A DNA stretch of 51,970 bases, from the IMG/VR virus record IMGVR_UViG_3300010883_000045, positions 1-51,970 of that record. One strand, written 5' to 3'. Position numbers and translations under genes: made by a program. The notes beneath the pieces were generated by a model. It was not told the DNA's origin. It saw only the letters and a program-made list of their open reading frames with translations, and did not search any database. Shown in pieces: positions 32,224 to 41,014 of this stretch (positions within the stretch are counted from its first letter, which is position 1; each line of letters begins with the position of its first letter). The DNA is from a virus.

Positions 32224-33680
32224 CAGTGACACCCCTCCGTGTCAACAAAGTATGAACCGTCTGTCACCTTCTTGATTTGTATGTATGTTCCTACGCCAAT
32301 GGAGCCCCTGACCATATTAAACACTTCAACTACTACGTCCTCACCCGCTTGGTTTTTCTTGGGACTATACCTATTGTATTTCTTACTTCTAAAAAATTCA
32401 GGAGGCCCCGGAGAGGGTTCGTAAAGCACGGCCGAGCCAACGCCGCATAGTATGTCTCCGTGAGGCGGGTTGGCAGCTGGGTCAAAGAAAGCACCGTTGA
32501 TCTCTAAGATTACTTTCACTATGTTTCCCTCTGGCCCTTCCCTCCACTCCACCTGCCCCTGCCCTTCGTGGGTCAAGTATTGTATTTCTTCGTCGTCGTA
32601 TTCCGCCATACCCCTGAGTAGCACTGGAAGATTGTAAGCAGTAGTGACATCCCACTTCCCCAGGGTGCCCGTGCCGCTTAGGTCCCACCTAGCGTAAACA
32701 AGATCACCAGAGTCAACCCAGATCGGCTCCGCTGCCCGTGCAGTGACAACTTCGGTTGGACTCGAAACCGGAGTTTCGCCGTCGATTGCAGCGATGTTGT
32801 TAATCGACACCGACCCGCTACTAGGGTGGTAATCTTGTGTAGCAAGGCCATTGATCCAACCAAAGCGTCGCTTGGAACGTAAGTTACCCGGCGAACCCGT
32901 GTCGTACTCAAGGCCAGAAAGGTCCGCCAGGTCTGTCTTTATAATCGAGCCGTAGATATTGATTCCGTCGCCGGCTATGTACTTCTGACCTCCGCTAGTA
33001 CCACCGCCACCCGTGCCCGTGCCTGGGCCAGGGCCAGGCTGGTCGCCGGGGTCAACGCCCGATGGCGGTATTGCAATCTCTACCTCTGCCTCTGCCTCCG
33101 GGACTGAGCCTGACCCGTAATTGTGCGTAACATTGCTGACCACGGGGACGTAACCGCAAGTGCCGTTGCCCGTCCCTTCCAGAGAGCCGGTTTTCTCTCG
33201 CAAGACATACCCCGTGCCGACCGGCATGTTGACGCTATTATCGACCAAAGTAAGGTGCGTGGCGTCTTGCCAAGAGAGTACATCTACTGGCAGGGCCGTG
33301 CCGTTTACGTCGATGGTCATGGTGGCATTAGTAGACCAGTCAGCGAAAGTCGTGTCTGATCCAATGACAGCACCGGCGACAATCTCAACCGTGCCACCAA
33401 TTCCCCGCCGGCGAGTCGGGTCGAATATCGACAGGATTGCTTGGCCGGGCAAGGCACGGTAATACTCGTCAACATACACGGCGGTTGCCACGCCATCTGT
33501 GTAGTGCGAAGTCAGGCAAGTCCTAGTCTGGTAAGGCAGATCAAAGGCAGGTTCGTCTGGCCCTTGCGGTGGGCCGGGGAAGCCCAGTGACTCAAAGACA
33601 GCGTTCACTTGGCGGGCCAAGTCCTGCACATTCACACAGGATGACGGGTTAATCATCGGCCGGTTAAGCGAAATGGCCAT
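32223..33680 (-). CDS. Tail fibre-like protein with Gly-rich hinge
   Basis: 485 residues. An N-terminal domain (MAISLNRPMINPSSCVNVQD, then a beta-rich DEYYRALPGQAILSIFDPTR) is followed by repeated Glu-Val and a Pro/Gly hinge (about residues 210-240, GPGPGTGTGGGGTSGG). The fibre-like signature KYIAGDGINIYGSIIKTDLA and LSGLEYDTGSPGNLRSK then appears, and a C-terminal beta-rich domain. The G-D-G-I-x-I-x-G ... D-L-x-x-x-S-G-L-E-x-D pattern is typical of phage fibre shafts. The start overlaps the upstream stop (TAATG). Confidence 0.65.
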   Translation of the reverse strand: MAISLNRPMINPSSCVNVQDLARQVNAVFESLGFPGPPQGPDEPAFDLPYQTRTCLTSHYTDGVATAVYVDEYYRALPGQAILSIFDPTRRRGIGGTVEIVAGAVIGSDTTFADWSTNATMTIDVNGTALPVDVLSWQDATHLTLVDNSVNMPVGTGYVLREKTGSLEGTGNGTCGYVPVVSNVTHNYGSGSVPEAEAEVEIAIPPSGVDPGDQPGPGPGTGTGGGGTSGGQKYIAGDGINIYGSIIKTDLADLSGLEYDTGSPGNLRSKRRFGWINGLATQDYHPSSGSVSINNIAAIDGETPVSSPTEVVTARAAEPIWVDSGDLVYARWDLSGTGTLGKWDVTTAYNLPVLLRGMAEYDDEEIQYLTHEGQGQVEWREGPEGNIVKVILEINGAFFDPAANPPHGDILCGVGSAVLYEPSPGPPEFFRSKKYNRYSPKKNQAGEDVVVEVFNMVRGSIGVGTYIQIKKVTDGSYFVDTEGCH

Positions 33681-35248
33681 TACATAATCCTCCGCCGGCT
33701 CTTGGGGTAAGACTCAGCTAGAATCTCCTCCACTGAGATCCGTCCCAGCCCCGTGCCGCTAATCACAATGTAAGCCACTCGGCCGCGGGTCCGTGGATGT
33801 TGCCAGTAATTGAAACCCTGTCGGTCCCAGTCGGCACCTGTGAACGCCGCAGTGCTATTGATTGCTTCTTCCTCGCTGTCTCCGGTCCGCACTTCCCAGT
33901 TCACATTCGACGAGTTTGCAGCCAACGTGGCCGTCACCCTAGCCAAAACTCCGTCATCAAAAGCAGAGCTTAGTTCGATCGGCCCGTATGCCAGTGTTGA
34001 AGTTATCAACTCCGATTGCGGTTCTTCCAGGCTGTAGTGCCAGGCACGTCCATCAATATCATGGACGACAATGCCTCCCCTTTCTTCGCTAGCGGTGGAT
34101 TTTAAGGCGACATTCATCACAGGGACTACGCTGCTACTGTCCATCTCCCAGAAAGAGGGGGGCATGCTAGGATTGCGACTTGGAGGAACAAAGAACCACC
34201 ACTTCGTTTTTACAGGCGTGAATGAGGAGGTCAGGTTTGGTCGATCTAGCATGGGTCTCTCAGTGATCGTAATATGCACGCCACCAAAGCGGCCGTCCCA
34301 GGCCAAACTGCAGTAATCGCCGGGTGTGATATCGAGATTCCGCAGCTCGTCAGGCACATGATTGTCGCTAATCTGTTCGGGAATCGCACCGCAACCCGGA
34401 GGTATAATGAACAAACCCTCGCGGGTCATAAACACCGTGTCTTCACTGCCGGTCTTGCACCACGCTTGTTGGGAGAGCGGGCCAATCTGATGGGACAGTG
34501 TCTCCAAAGATCCGCCGACCCTTGGATTGCCCCTCACGATATACAAGGAGTCCGTACAGCCGACAAGCAGGCAAGCCCGATTATGGCTAATCAAGCTCGT
34601 AATCGGCTCACCAACACGGCCTTCGCCTCCGCCTGCGTTAGCAATCGCTGCTCCTGCATGAACCGCACTGTAATCCCAATTAGTCGCGTCATCGACAGCG
34701 GACATATAGAGAGCATGTGGGAAATTCTTGTCGCCCGCCAAAACGAGACGATTCTGATGCGTATTCACTAGGCCACAGTTAGTCGGAACAACACCCCTGT
34801 TTGCAGGAGCAGTGAGTACGGAAAACCCAGTGCCTCCCAAGGTGTGATACCAGACTTGCGAGAGTTCCGAAGATGCCTGGTAGATCGTATCCCGGTAATT
34901 AACGCAAGAAGCAAGCGGACCATCGGGTCGAACAGTAATGATCCTGGAGAATTCTATGCCGTCATTTGTAAGAAAGGTGCCCACCTTGCACGTAAAAGCA
35001 TAACCGCGACCACCACTCCACTCCGCAATACACGAATTAAGTGCTCCACCCATTAGCAGAGTCGGCTCGCCTGCTCGGCCATCGACTAGCCCAGCCCGAG
35101 TGCCACCCCTGGCCCGCTCCGTGCCCGGTTGACGAGGCCAGATATTCAGAGCCAGCGGAGTCGTGCCCTTTAGCTGGCCAGCATACCCAGCCGCGGAGTT
35201 GTAGCCGTTGATAGGAAACGGCATGACGTTCTGATTAGCCTTGGCCAA
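33680..35248 (-). CDS. Beta-propeller-like tail protein
   Basis: 522 residues. It starts at TTG 35248 with AGGTGG four bases upstream, and no nearer ATG has a better site. The repeated blade-like strands include TLLMGGALNSCIAEWSGGRG, the short core SLYIVRGNPRVGG, and TVFMTREGLFIIPPGCGAIP followed by ISDNHVPDELRN. The order '...D-S-L-Y-I-V-R-G-x-P...G-P-x-S-Q-Q-A-W-C...D-x-V-F-M-T-R-E-G-L-F...' matches tail tubular/nozzle-type proteins that I know from short-tailed phages. A T7 gp12-like role at the tail tip is likely but inferred. Confidence 0.7.
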   Translation of the reverse strand: MAKANQNVMPFPINGYNSAAGYAGQLKGTTPLALNIWPRQPGTERARGGTRAGLVDGRAGEPTLLMGGALNSCIAEWSGGRGYAFTCKVGTFLTNDGIEFSRIITVRPDGPLASCVNYRDTIYQASSELSQVWYHTLGGTGFSVLTAPANRGVVPTNCGLVNTHQNRLVLAGDKNFPHALYMSAVDDATNWDYSAVHAGAAIANAGGGEGRVGEPITSLISHNRACLLVGCTDSLYIVRGNPRVGGSLETLSHQIGPLSQQAWCKTGSEDTVFMTREGLFIIPPGCGAIPEQISDNHVPDELRNLDITPGDYCSLAWDGRFGGVHITITERPMLDRPNLTSSFTPVKTKWWFFVPPSRNPSMPPSFWEMDSSSVVPVMNVALKSTASEERGGIVVHDIDGRAWHYSLEEPQSELITSTLAYGPIELSSAFDDGVLARVTATLAANSSNVNWEVRTGDSEEEAINSTAAFTGADWDRQGFNYWQHPRTRGRVAYIVISGTGLGRISVEEILAESYPKSRRRIM

Positions 35249-35274
35249 GATGCCACCTAAGTTTCGTTAGCCAT

Positions 35275-35646
35275 CTAATCTTCGATTATCATGTACTCAA
35301 GCTCAGGCGTTCCTGTTGCCGAGAAAGCATACGGCGCTGTTGCAGCAAGCCGGCAACAGCAAGATTCGCCCGGTTCCAGTAGGATGCAGGGGCTCGAACC
35401 GTCAGCCTCTGGCGTAATCTTGATGTTCTCTCCCGCTGTCGTACTGTTGTTGGTGGCAAAGAACCAACCAGGCGTGCCAACCCCAGCTTGGGGGATCGCT
35501 GCCCCCGGCGTCGTCGCCGTGACCATGGTTGCCTTCACGAAATCCGTGCCCGCCATATCGAACTTAGCAGCCAAGTCCTGCAAGGTTTCGCTCTTGGCAC
35601 CTTTGGTGAATGATAGCGTCAAAGATACTGTAATTTCACTGGCCAT
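35275..35646 (-). CDS. Beta-rich virion protein (123 aa)
   Basis: GAGGG upstream of ATG 35646. It begins MASEITVSLTLSFTKGAKSE and ends FSATGTPELEYMIIED, with a central beta-rich part (VTATTPGAAIPQAG, GWFFATNNSTTAGENIKITP, and a Cys-Cys-Cys cluster ESCCCRLAATAP). It looks like a decoration or tail-accessory jelly roll. A 42-residue miniature with matching ends is encoded at 39868-39996. Function unknown. Confidence 0.7.
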   Translation of the reverse strand: MASEITVSLTLSFTKGAKSETLQDLAAKFDMAGTDFVKATMVTATTPGAAIPQAGVGTPGWFFATNNSTTAGENIKITPEADGSSPCILLEPGESCCCRLAATAPYAFSATGTPELEYMIIED

Positions 35647-35648
35647 GG

Positions 35649-38570
35649 TCAGCCCTCTCTAATGTAAGTGACTAAGTTTCCGTCGAACGTATGCCAATCC
35701 AGCGACCCTTCGGAGCCGTCAACGCTGTGATCTCGCATAGGGCCGAGATTGCCGCCGCAGGAAACGCGACGGTCGTGACCGATACTGGCCACCATCCTTC
35801 TCTCGTATTCAGCCTTGTGCGGTCCAGGAACGCCGCGGGCTAGCTCGGCAGCAGCCAAGCAAGACTCGATTAGCGTCTGTGCATGAGCCTGCCCACCAGG
35901 CGGCAGTGCCGCTTCGTCGTCCAGCAAACTCGGATTGATGAAGTACGGGTAATTCAGGTCATACGCCGCATCAGGCGTAGGGTAAAACAAGACCTCATAC
36001 CTGGTGCCTGCCTGTTCTTCCGTGTTGATCTTCACTCGCAGAGCTGCCAACAGTGGCCGAGCGGACGTGACCGACAACTGCTGACGGTATCGCACCCGCT
36101 CCTCGCTAGTGACCTGTATGCGTGGGTACAGCACTGACTGGCCGGCGGCGTAGGTAAACGCACCATTAAGCGATGCGAAATCGTCCGGCATGTCATAGAT
36201 GTACTGGCCAGAGACCAACGCAAGCGTTGACGTGGGAGCCATGAACTTCCAGAAGTGCGGCGAGCGTTCGCCAGGCATGGTCGGCGGATTGTAGAAGTTC
36301 CGCATACCAGTGCGGAGCACTTCTAAGATTTCAGACTTCTCGCTATGTGTCCAAGTAACACTGTTCGAGCCAAAGAGCAGGTAATTCCCAATAGTACGCT
36401 TCAAGTAAGCCTTGCTGACTTCGAGCGTACCAGTCTCGCCTTCCAGGTTCGTCGCTCCCCAGCTAGCCAGGCTGCCCATGCGTGATATGCTTTTGCGGTC
36501 CAGCTCCACCGAAGAGACCAACATCGCCCCATAACTTTCGGTATGTGGCCGCTTTTCGGCGTTGGTCTGGCTTTCCGCAGCAACTAAACAGCTCTCTACG
36601 ATCGTCTGCGAGTGAGCCATGCCACCAAGCGGCAAGGGGTTCTCCGTTGTCAGCAAGGGAGGCTCGAAGATGTAACGGTATTCAATCGTGATCGCCGAGT
36701 CTGCTGTCGGGTACAAGAGCACTTCATGCTCAGAATTCCCGCCTTCTCGCGTGCGGACAGCATAGTAAAGCGGAGTCGCCTGCAACGTGTCAGTAGCCTG
36801 CAGGGCTCGCAGTTCTGTCTCGCCAATCTCTAGCAAGGGCGTACTGGCCGTGGCACTCGTAATCAATAACGACGAAGAAAGTTTAGTGAAATCGGTTGGT
36901 AGCTTTACGGCCTCGTCGCCAAGTACCAGGTTCAATGATGCAGTACGCTCTAGGAAACTCCAACTATACTGCTCGTTTGTTTTGGGGTCAGGGACAGGCC
37001 AGTAGAAATTCCGTAGCCCTGTGCGTAATGCCTCGCCAATCTCCGCTGTCTGGCTGTGCGTCCAGGATATGTCGTTAGAGCCAAAGCCAAACTGCCGACC
37101 AATCACACGCTCTAGGTACTGCTTATTGACTGCAAGCGTGCCAGTCTCGCCTTGCAGGTTCGTCGCTCCCCAACTCGACAAACCAAAGCTATCGGATGTG
37201 CTTTTCTTGTCCAGCTCTACAGAAGAGACAAGCATGGCACCGAAACGGCCGGCATGTTCTTTGCTTTCACTATCAAGCCAACTTTCCACGGCTGCCAGGC
37301 AGCTTTCAATCAACGTCTGCGCATGAGCGGCACCGCCAAGCGGGACTGGGCTGTCTTCCGTCAGTAGCGGAGCCTCAAAGGCATAGCGGTACTCGATCGT
37401 AATTGCCGCGTCCGCCAAGGGGTGCAGTAATACCTCGTACTCTGACTTACCCTCGTCCCTAGTGCGAATTGCGTAGTAGAGAGGAGTGCCTTGAGTTGTG
37501 TCGGCAGCCTGCAAGGCCCGCAGCTCGCCCTCACTGATTTCCAAGAGCGGCGACTTGTCTGCCGAGCCTGTAATAAGCAAGCTGGAAGTCAGCTTCGTGA
37601 AGTTGTCGGGAAGCCTCACCACCCCGACGCCGGCCGTGAGAGACAGGGCTGCGCTCTTCTTTAGAAAGGACCAACAGTATTGCTCGTTTGTCTTTGGGTC
37701 CGGCACAGGCCAGTAGAATTGACGTAAGCCTGTTCGGAGGATTTCGTTTACTTCAGCCCTTTGGGAGTGCGTCCAAACAATCTTGTTTGGCCCGTACTGC
37801 AGATCCCGGCCGATTATTCGCTCAAGGTAGTCACGATTGACTTCCAGGGTGCCCGTCTCGCCGTCAAGGTCGGCTGCGTCCCAGCTAACTGACGCATCAG
37901 CGGGCTTGCTCTTGCGGTCTAGCTCGATCGACGACACCAGGGCCGCAGAGAATAGTTCCGAGTGCCGGGATTCCGCAGATTCAGAATCCAGGATATTTTC
38001 GGCGGCTGCCAGGCACGCTTCCATAATCGTTTGGGCATGAGCTGCCCCGCCATGGGGCGTAGGGTCTGTCGATGTGACCCTTGCAGGCTCAAAGATGTAG
38101 CGATACTGAATTGTCGTTGCGGCGGACGTTGCGGGATGGAATAGGATTTCGTTGTCGTCTTTGCCTGGCTCCTTTGTGCGAATCGCATAGTAGATCGGCG
38201 TACCCTGATTCACATCGCCAGCTTGCAATGCCCGCAGTTCACCCTCTCCGATCTCTACTAGCGGTGCGTTCCCGATGCTGCTGGTAATCAGCATTGAGGA
38301 AGTGATCTTGGTGAAGTCGGCAGCTAACGTCGCCACATCTTCGCCGGACTGCAAAGTGATCGTACCGCTACGCTCTAGGAAGCTCCAACTATACTGCTCG
38401 CTCGTCTTGGCGTCAGGGACAGGCCAATAGAACTTACGCATGCCAGCGTCGATGATGTCATCTACGTCAACGACAGCTGTAGCCGAAAGCTCAGAGGCAG
38501 TGCGACTAGCACCGATGAAGCGAGAGACTGTTCGCCGGAGTTCGTCGTAAGTTAGAGTAAATGCCGACAT
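35649..38570 (-). CDS. Head-tail adaptor protein made of four tandem domain repeats
   Basis: 973 residues from ATG 38570 (a GTG two codons earlier is possible; both have weak sites). A domain of about 237 residues is repeated four times, each beginning with a helix and the motif 'G-[ML]-R-x-F-Y-[W/N]-P'. The copies are MRKFYWPVPDAK, LRQFYWPVPDPK, LRNFYWPVPDPK and MRNFYNPPTMPG, 711-714 bp apart. Each copy also repeats 'S-x-L-I-T-x', 'G-E-x-E-L-R-A-L-Q-A', '[TA]-P-x-Y-Y-A-[IV]-R-T', 'F-E-P' and 'G-G-x-A-H-[AS]-Q-T-[IL]-x-E-[SA]-C-L-A-A'. Repeat 4 is the most divergent. A single copy is the length of the usual tail-adaptor (gp11-like/DUF6682-type) proteins that form a 12-fold ring below the portal. 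I infer that role from the unit. Confidence 0.8.
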   Translation of the reverse strand: MSAFTLTYDELRRTVSRFIGASRTASELSATAVVDVDDIIDAGMRKFYWPVPDAKTSEQYSWSFLERSGTITLQSGEDVATLAADFTKITSSMLITSSIGNAPLVEIGEGELRALQAGDVNQGTPIYYAIRTKEPGKDDNEILFHPATSAATTIQYRYIFEPARVTSTDPTPHGGAAHAQTIMEACLAAAENILDSESAESRHSELFSAALVSSIELDRKSKPADASVSWDAADLDGETGTLEVNRDYLERIIGRDLQYGPNKIVWTHSQRAEVNEILRTGLRQFYWPVPDPKTNEQYCWSFLKKSAALSLTAGVGVVRLPDNFTKLTSSLLITGSADKSPLLEISEGELRALQAADTTQGTPLYYAIRTRDEGKSEYEVLLHPLADAAITIEYRYAFEAPLLTEDSPVPLGGAAHAQTLIESCLAAVESWLDSESKEHAGRFGAMLVSSVELDKKSTSDSFGLSSWGATNLQGETGTLAVNKQYLERVIGRQFGFGSNDISWTHSQTAEIGEALRTGLRNFYWPVPDPKTNEQYSWSFLERTASLNLVLGDEAVKLPTDFTKLSSSLLITSATASTPLLEIGETELRALQATDTLQATPLYYAVRTREGGNSEHEVLLYPTADSAITIEYRYIFEPPLLTTENPLPLGGMAHSQTIVESCLVAAESQTNAEKRPHTESYGAMLVSSVELDRKSISRMGSLASWGATNLEGETGTLEVSKAYLKRTIGNYLLFGSNSVTWTHSEKSEILEVLRTGMRNFYNPPTMPGERSPHFWKFMAPTSTLALVSGQYIYDMPDDFASLNGAFTYAAGQSVLYPRIQVTSEERVRYRQQLSVTSARPLLAALRVKINTEEQAGTRYEVLFYPTPDAAYDLNYPYFINPSLLDDEAALPPGGQAHAQTLIESCLAAAELARGVPGPHKAEYERRMVASIGHDRRVSCGGNLGPMRDHSVDGSEGSLDWHTFDGNLVTYIREG

Positions 38571-38601
38571 AAGCACGAACGTCCATGTTTCGTGAAGGTA
38601 A

Positions 38602-38925
38602 CTACACTACGTCCCTGACATACAGGCCGGCAACTAGCACATCTAAAGTCGTGTCGGTGGCGGTATTGACAGCAGCACTGCCGATAGCACGAAGCTGACA
38701 AGCGCCCCAGACCATAGATTTCGTGCCGCCCACCGTGAACACCAGATTCGTGGCATCCAAAGTGAACCAAGTAGTGCCACGATCTACGCTAAACTCAACC
38801 GTAATCGTCCCTAGCGTCTGGCCAACAACCGCAAACTGCACCCAATTCGTACCATGCAACTCGACAACTTTGCTAGTAAATCCAGTGGTGACTCCAAAGC
38901 CGGTGGCAGGTTCAAGGCTAATCAT
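38602..38925 (-). CDS. Small beta-sandwich virion protein (107 aa)
   Basis: AGGAG five bases upstream of ATG 38925, which overlaps the upstream gene (ATGA). MISLEPATGFGVTTGFTSKV, then strands NWVQFAVVG, GTITVEFSVDRGTTWFTLDA and LDVLVAGLYVRDVV. It resembles small Ig-like head or tail completion proteins. Function not assigned beyond virion. Confidence 0.65.
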   Translation of the reverse strand: MISLEPATGFGVTTGFTSKVVELHGTNWVQFAVVGQTLGTITVEFSVDRGTTWFTLDATNLVFTVGGTKSMVWGACQLRAIGSAAVNTATDTTLDVLVAGLYVRDVV

Positions 38926-39587
38926 TTCGACTCCTGTAAGACCTTCGGCAGTGACACCTTGGCCACTGACGCTAAAGATGTCCGGGTTTTGTTGCCGTCA
39001 TACTTCACGCGAAGCATGCCAGGCCCTTCAATAGAGACGAACTCGGCATTGCGATTGCCCTTGCCTTCGACCGAGACCACAACCGCCTCGCCCTCCTCCA
39101 CGCCTAGCCAGGATGCCATTTCGCTGTCGTCACGCTGGGCCTCCATGAGATGACGAGTGCCTGCGATGCCAAGGTCAGGGTCAATGCCGCTATCGTCGAT
39201 CTCCACCATGGAGAACGGGAATAAGTCCACCGATTGATGTCCGTCGAGTACAACGGCCGCCTTGCCCGACTCGGGCACCCCCTTGAATACACCGTTGTAA
39301 GTGCCTCGGCTTTGCAGGTCGATCTTCACTCTTGCACCGTTTTCGATACGACTCCAATCGGAAGCCTGCGATCCTTGCAACAATCCCTCCACGTCCGTAT
39401 GGCCGTGCATATGCAATAGCATGTGCAGGAAGTCCCGCGGCAAAGGGCCGCTGCCACCCGTGCGATGCCAGGCTTTTAGCTCGACCCAGTAAATCATCAG
39501 AAAGCCTTTTGGCATTTCCTGTTTACAAGTGAGTCGCTGAATTAGCGTTTCGTCTTCTGGGAAAAACTGTGGTTCCATACCTGACAT
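38922..39587 (-). CDS. SH3-like-domain virion protein (221 aa)
   Basis: I use ATG 39587 (MSGMEPQFFPEDETLIQRLT) with GGAG seven bases upstream. The longer frame to 39647 would overlap the upstream gene. Helical N-terminal third (LPRDFLHMLLHMHGHTDVEG), then two small-barrel modules: ARVKIDLQSRGTYNGVFKGV with VVLDGHQSVDLFPFSMVEID, and EAVVVSVEGKGNRNAEFVSI with LRVKYDGNKTRTSLASVAKV. It reads like tandem SH3-like domains. It is a structural or connector protein by position. No family recognised. Confidence 0.65.
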   Translation of the reverse strand: MSGMEPQFFPEDETLIQRLTCKQEMPKGFLMIYWVELKAWHRTGGSGPLPRDFLHMLLHMHGHTDVEGLLQGSQASDWSRIENGARVKIDLQSRGTYNGVFKGVPESGKAAVVLDGHQSVDLFPFSMVEIDDSGIDPDLGIAGTRHLMEAQRDDSEMASWLGVEEGEAVVVSVEGKGNRNAEFVSIEGPGMLRVKYDGNKTRTSLASVAKVSLPKVLQESK

Positions 39588-39622
39588 AGCCTTGCTCCGC
39601 TTGGGCTGATGGACTGGTAAAC

Positions 39623-39865
39623 TTAACTCTTGGGCTTCTCGTAGCACGCATCGTTGCGACCGAGTAGCAAAGCTGCGACCGCTACGACAGTCCCACCTTT
39701 GAGCAGCCTGTCTGCCTGGGCTAAAGCCGCCGTCTGCTTATCATCGAGAGACGTTAGCTTCAGAGCCTTGGCCAGGGCCTGTGCGTCTTTCTGCCCTCCA
39801 GACTTCGGTTTGCTTTCCAGCCCGGTGGTCTTATCTTCAGATTTCGTTTTTGTGGTAAAAGCCAT
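39623..39865 (-). CDS. Small hypothetical protein (80 aa)
   Basis: GGAG five bases upstream of ATG 39865, overlapping the 3' end of the mini gene before it. The N-terminal 30 residues are Lys/Ser/Thr-rich (KTKSEDKTTGLESKPKSGGQ), followed by a helix (AQALAKALKLTSLDDKQTAA) and a short hydrophobic stretch (GGTVVAVAALLLG). The hydrophobic part is too short to be sure it spans a membrane. Function unknown. Confidence 0.55.
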   Translation of the reverse strand: MAFTTKTKSEDKTTGLESKPKSGGQKDAQALAKALKLTSLDDKQTAALAQADRLLKGGTVVAVAALLLGRNDACYEKPKS

Positions 39866-39867
39866 AA

Positions 39868-39996
39868 CTACTCCTCAATTAGCAGGTATTCGATTTCAGG
39901 TGTGCCGGCGTCGGCGATCACAAAGGGTGTCAATCTGTCAGGCATATTGTCCTTGGAGAAAGACAACGCCATTGAGGTTGTGATCTCGTCAGCCAT
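39868..39996 (-). CDS. Miniature paralogue (42 aa) of the 123-aa virion protein
   Basis: ATG 39996 with AAGGG upstream; the stop at 39868 lies in the ribosome site of the next gene. It begins MADEITTSMALSFSKDN, aligning with MASEITVSLTLSFTKGA of the protein at 35275-35646, and ends DAGTPEIEYLLIEE, aligning with ATGTPELEYMIIED. The about 80-residue middle of the larger protein is absent. Both ends kept in frame suggest selection or a recent internal deletion of a duplicate. Confidence 0.65.
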   Translation of the reverse strand: MADEITTSMALSFSKDNMPDRLTPFVIADAGTPEIEYLLIEE

Positions 39997-40017
39997 GGAC
40001 AACCCTTTGTTGCATAC

Positions 40018-40062
40018 AAAAAAAAGAGCGGCACCGATCTGGAGCAAAGAAGATGCCGCTCT
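40018..40062 (-). terminator. Rho-independent terminator (leftward)
   Basis: On the minus strand AGAGCGGCA (40062-40054) pairs with TGCCGCTCT (40033-40025) around a 20-nt loop, followed by eight T (40024-40018 and the paired base). It lies 29 bases after the decoration-protein stop, so it would reduce transcription of the tail genes relative to the capsid genes. Confidence 0.8.
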
Positions 40063-40090
40063 ACCGAGCCAATCGGAATCAGCTTGGGTC

Positions 40091-40930
40091 TTATTGCTCC
40101 TGGTACACAGCCCACCAGTTCAGGTTCAAGTCCTGCGCCACTGCACCGCCGTTCTTGAAGCCACACAGCAACGACAGGAAATCGCCGTTAGGGAAGTTAG
40201 CAGCGACATCCATCAGGGTCGCCGTGACATACGTGGACTGCACTGCACCGTTCACGTATATCGCAATCTTCTTGGCGTCTTCCGCGTCTGGATCGTAGAC
40301 AAAACCCAGCTTAACGGCAGCGTCAACTACGGGCACATGAACTGTAGGAATCAAGACCGTCTGGGCACCACCTGTCTTGTTGTAGACAAAGTCCATCTTA
40401 TCGCCGTCAGCCTGGTCAATGTGGAACCCGATGTAGTCCTTATTGACCAGGTTGGCATCGGTGTCCGTTAAAGTTTCAACGACAGCCATGCCGACCTCGC
40501 CAAGGCCGACGAACATACCCGAGCTATTGTTACCGATCTGGCCCTTGGAAATCTCCGCTTCAAACACAGTCAACTTGTCCTGGCCTGCAGTGCGAGAAAT
40601 CCGAGCTTGAGCACCAACACCGCCGGCACCCTGGACCCATACTTCATCGTTATCAGTCCCATCGGTGGTCAACGTGATGCCACCTAGACGAGTTGCGTTG
40701 GCTAGGATCGTATTCGACGAATCGACGTAAGTGCCGTAGCCCTGGTTAGTGGAAGTGGTCGTGCCAGGAGCACCCCAGTTCTGGAAGCGATCTTCCCAGT
40801 AAAACGCACTGCGGCCGCTGCCAGCCGACATTTCGGATTCGATAGCCTTTTCCCAAACCTTCGGGGAGCGATAGTCGTTCGACTGCCCCTGATGAATGGT
40901 GTAAAGGTTTTCGGGTCGTAAACCATACAT
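40091..40930 (-). CDS. ConA-like (LamG-type) head decoration or fibre protein
   Basis: 279 residues, GGAGG about nine bases upstream of ATG 40930. The first 45 residues (MYGLRPENLYTIHQGQSNDY) look like a capsid- or virion-anchoring arm. Residues about 90-279 are a beta-sandwich: FEAEISKGQIGNNSSGMFVG, DYIGFHIDQADGDKMDFVYN, VKLGFVYDPDAEDAKKIAIY and VNGAVQSTYV with a final LNLNWWAVYQEQ. This is the classical concanavalin A/LamG strand pattern. It follows the major capsid gene directly, the usual place for a decoration protein. Sugar binding is possible but unproven. Confidence 0.7.
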   Translation of the reverse strand: MYGLRPENLYTIHQGQSNDYRSPKVWEKAIESEMSAGSGRSAFYWEDRFQNWGAPGTTTSTNQGYGTYVDSSNTILANATRLGGITLTTDGTDNDEVWVQGAGGVGAQARISRTAGQDKLTVFEAEISKGQIGNNSSGMFVGLGEVGMAVVETLTDTDANLVNKDYIGFHIDQADGDKMDFVYNKTGGAQTVLIPTVHVPVVDAAVKLGFVYDPDAEDAKKIAIYVNGAVQSTYVTATLMDVAANFPNGDFLSLLCGFKNGGAVAQDLNLNWWAVYQEQ

Positions 40931-40969
40931 TTTATTTTTCCTCCATGAAAGGAATCTGTAAGAGAGTTT

Positions 40970-41007
40970 CCTGCGGCCAGGGCAAATTAGTCCACCCTGA
41001 CCGCAGG
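40970..41007 (-). promoter_or_regulatory. Stem-loop between capsid and decoration genes
   Basis: CCTGCGG-C-CAGGG, a 12-nt loop, then CCCTG-A-CCGCAGG: 12 paired bases with one mismatch, starting eight bases after the capsid stop. No T-run follows leftward, so I read it as an mRNA-protecting or processing hairpin rather than a terminator. Confidence 0.6.
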
Positions 41008-41014
41008 CGAATCA

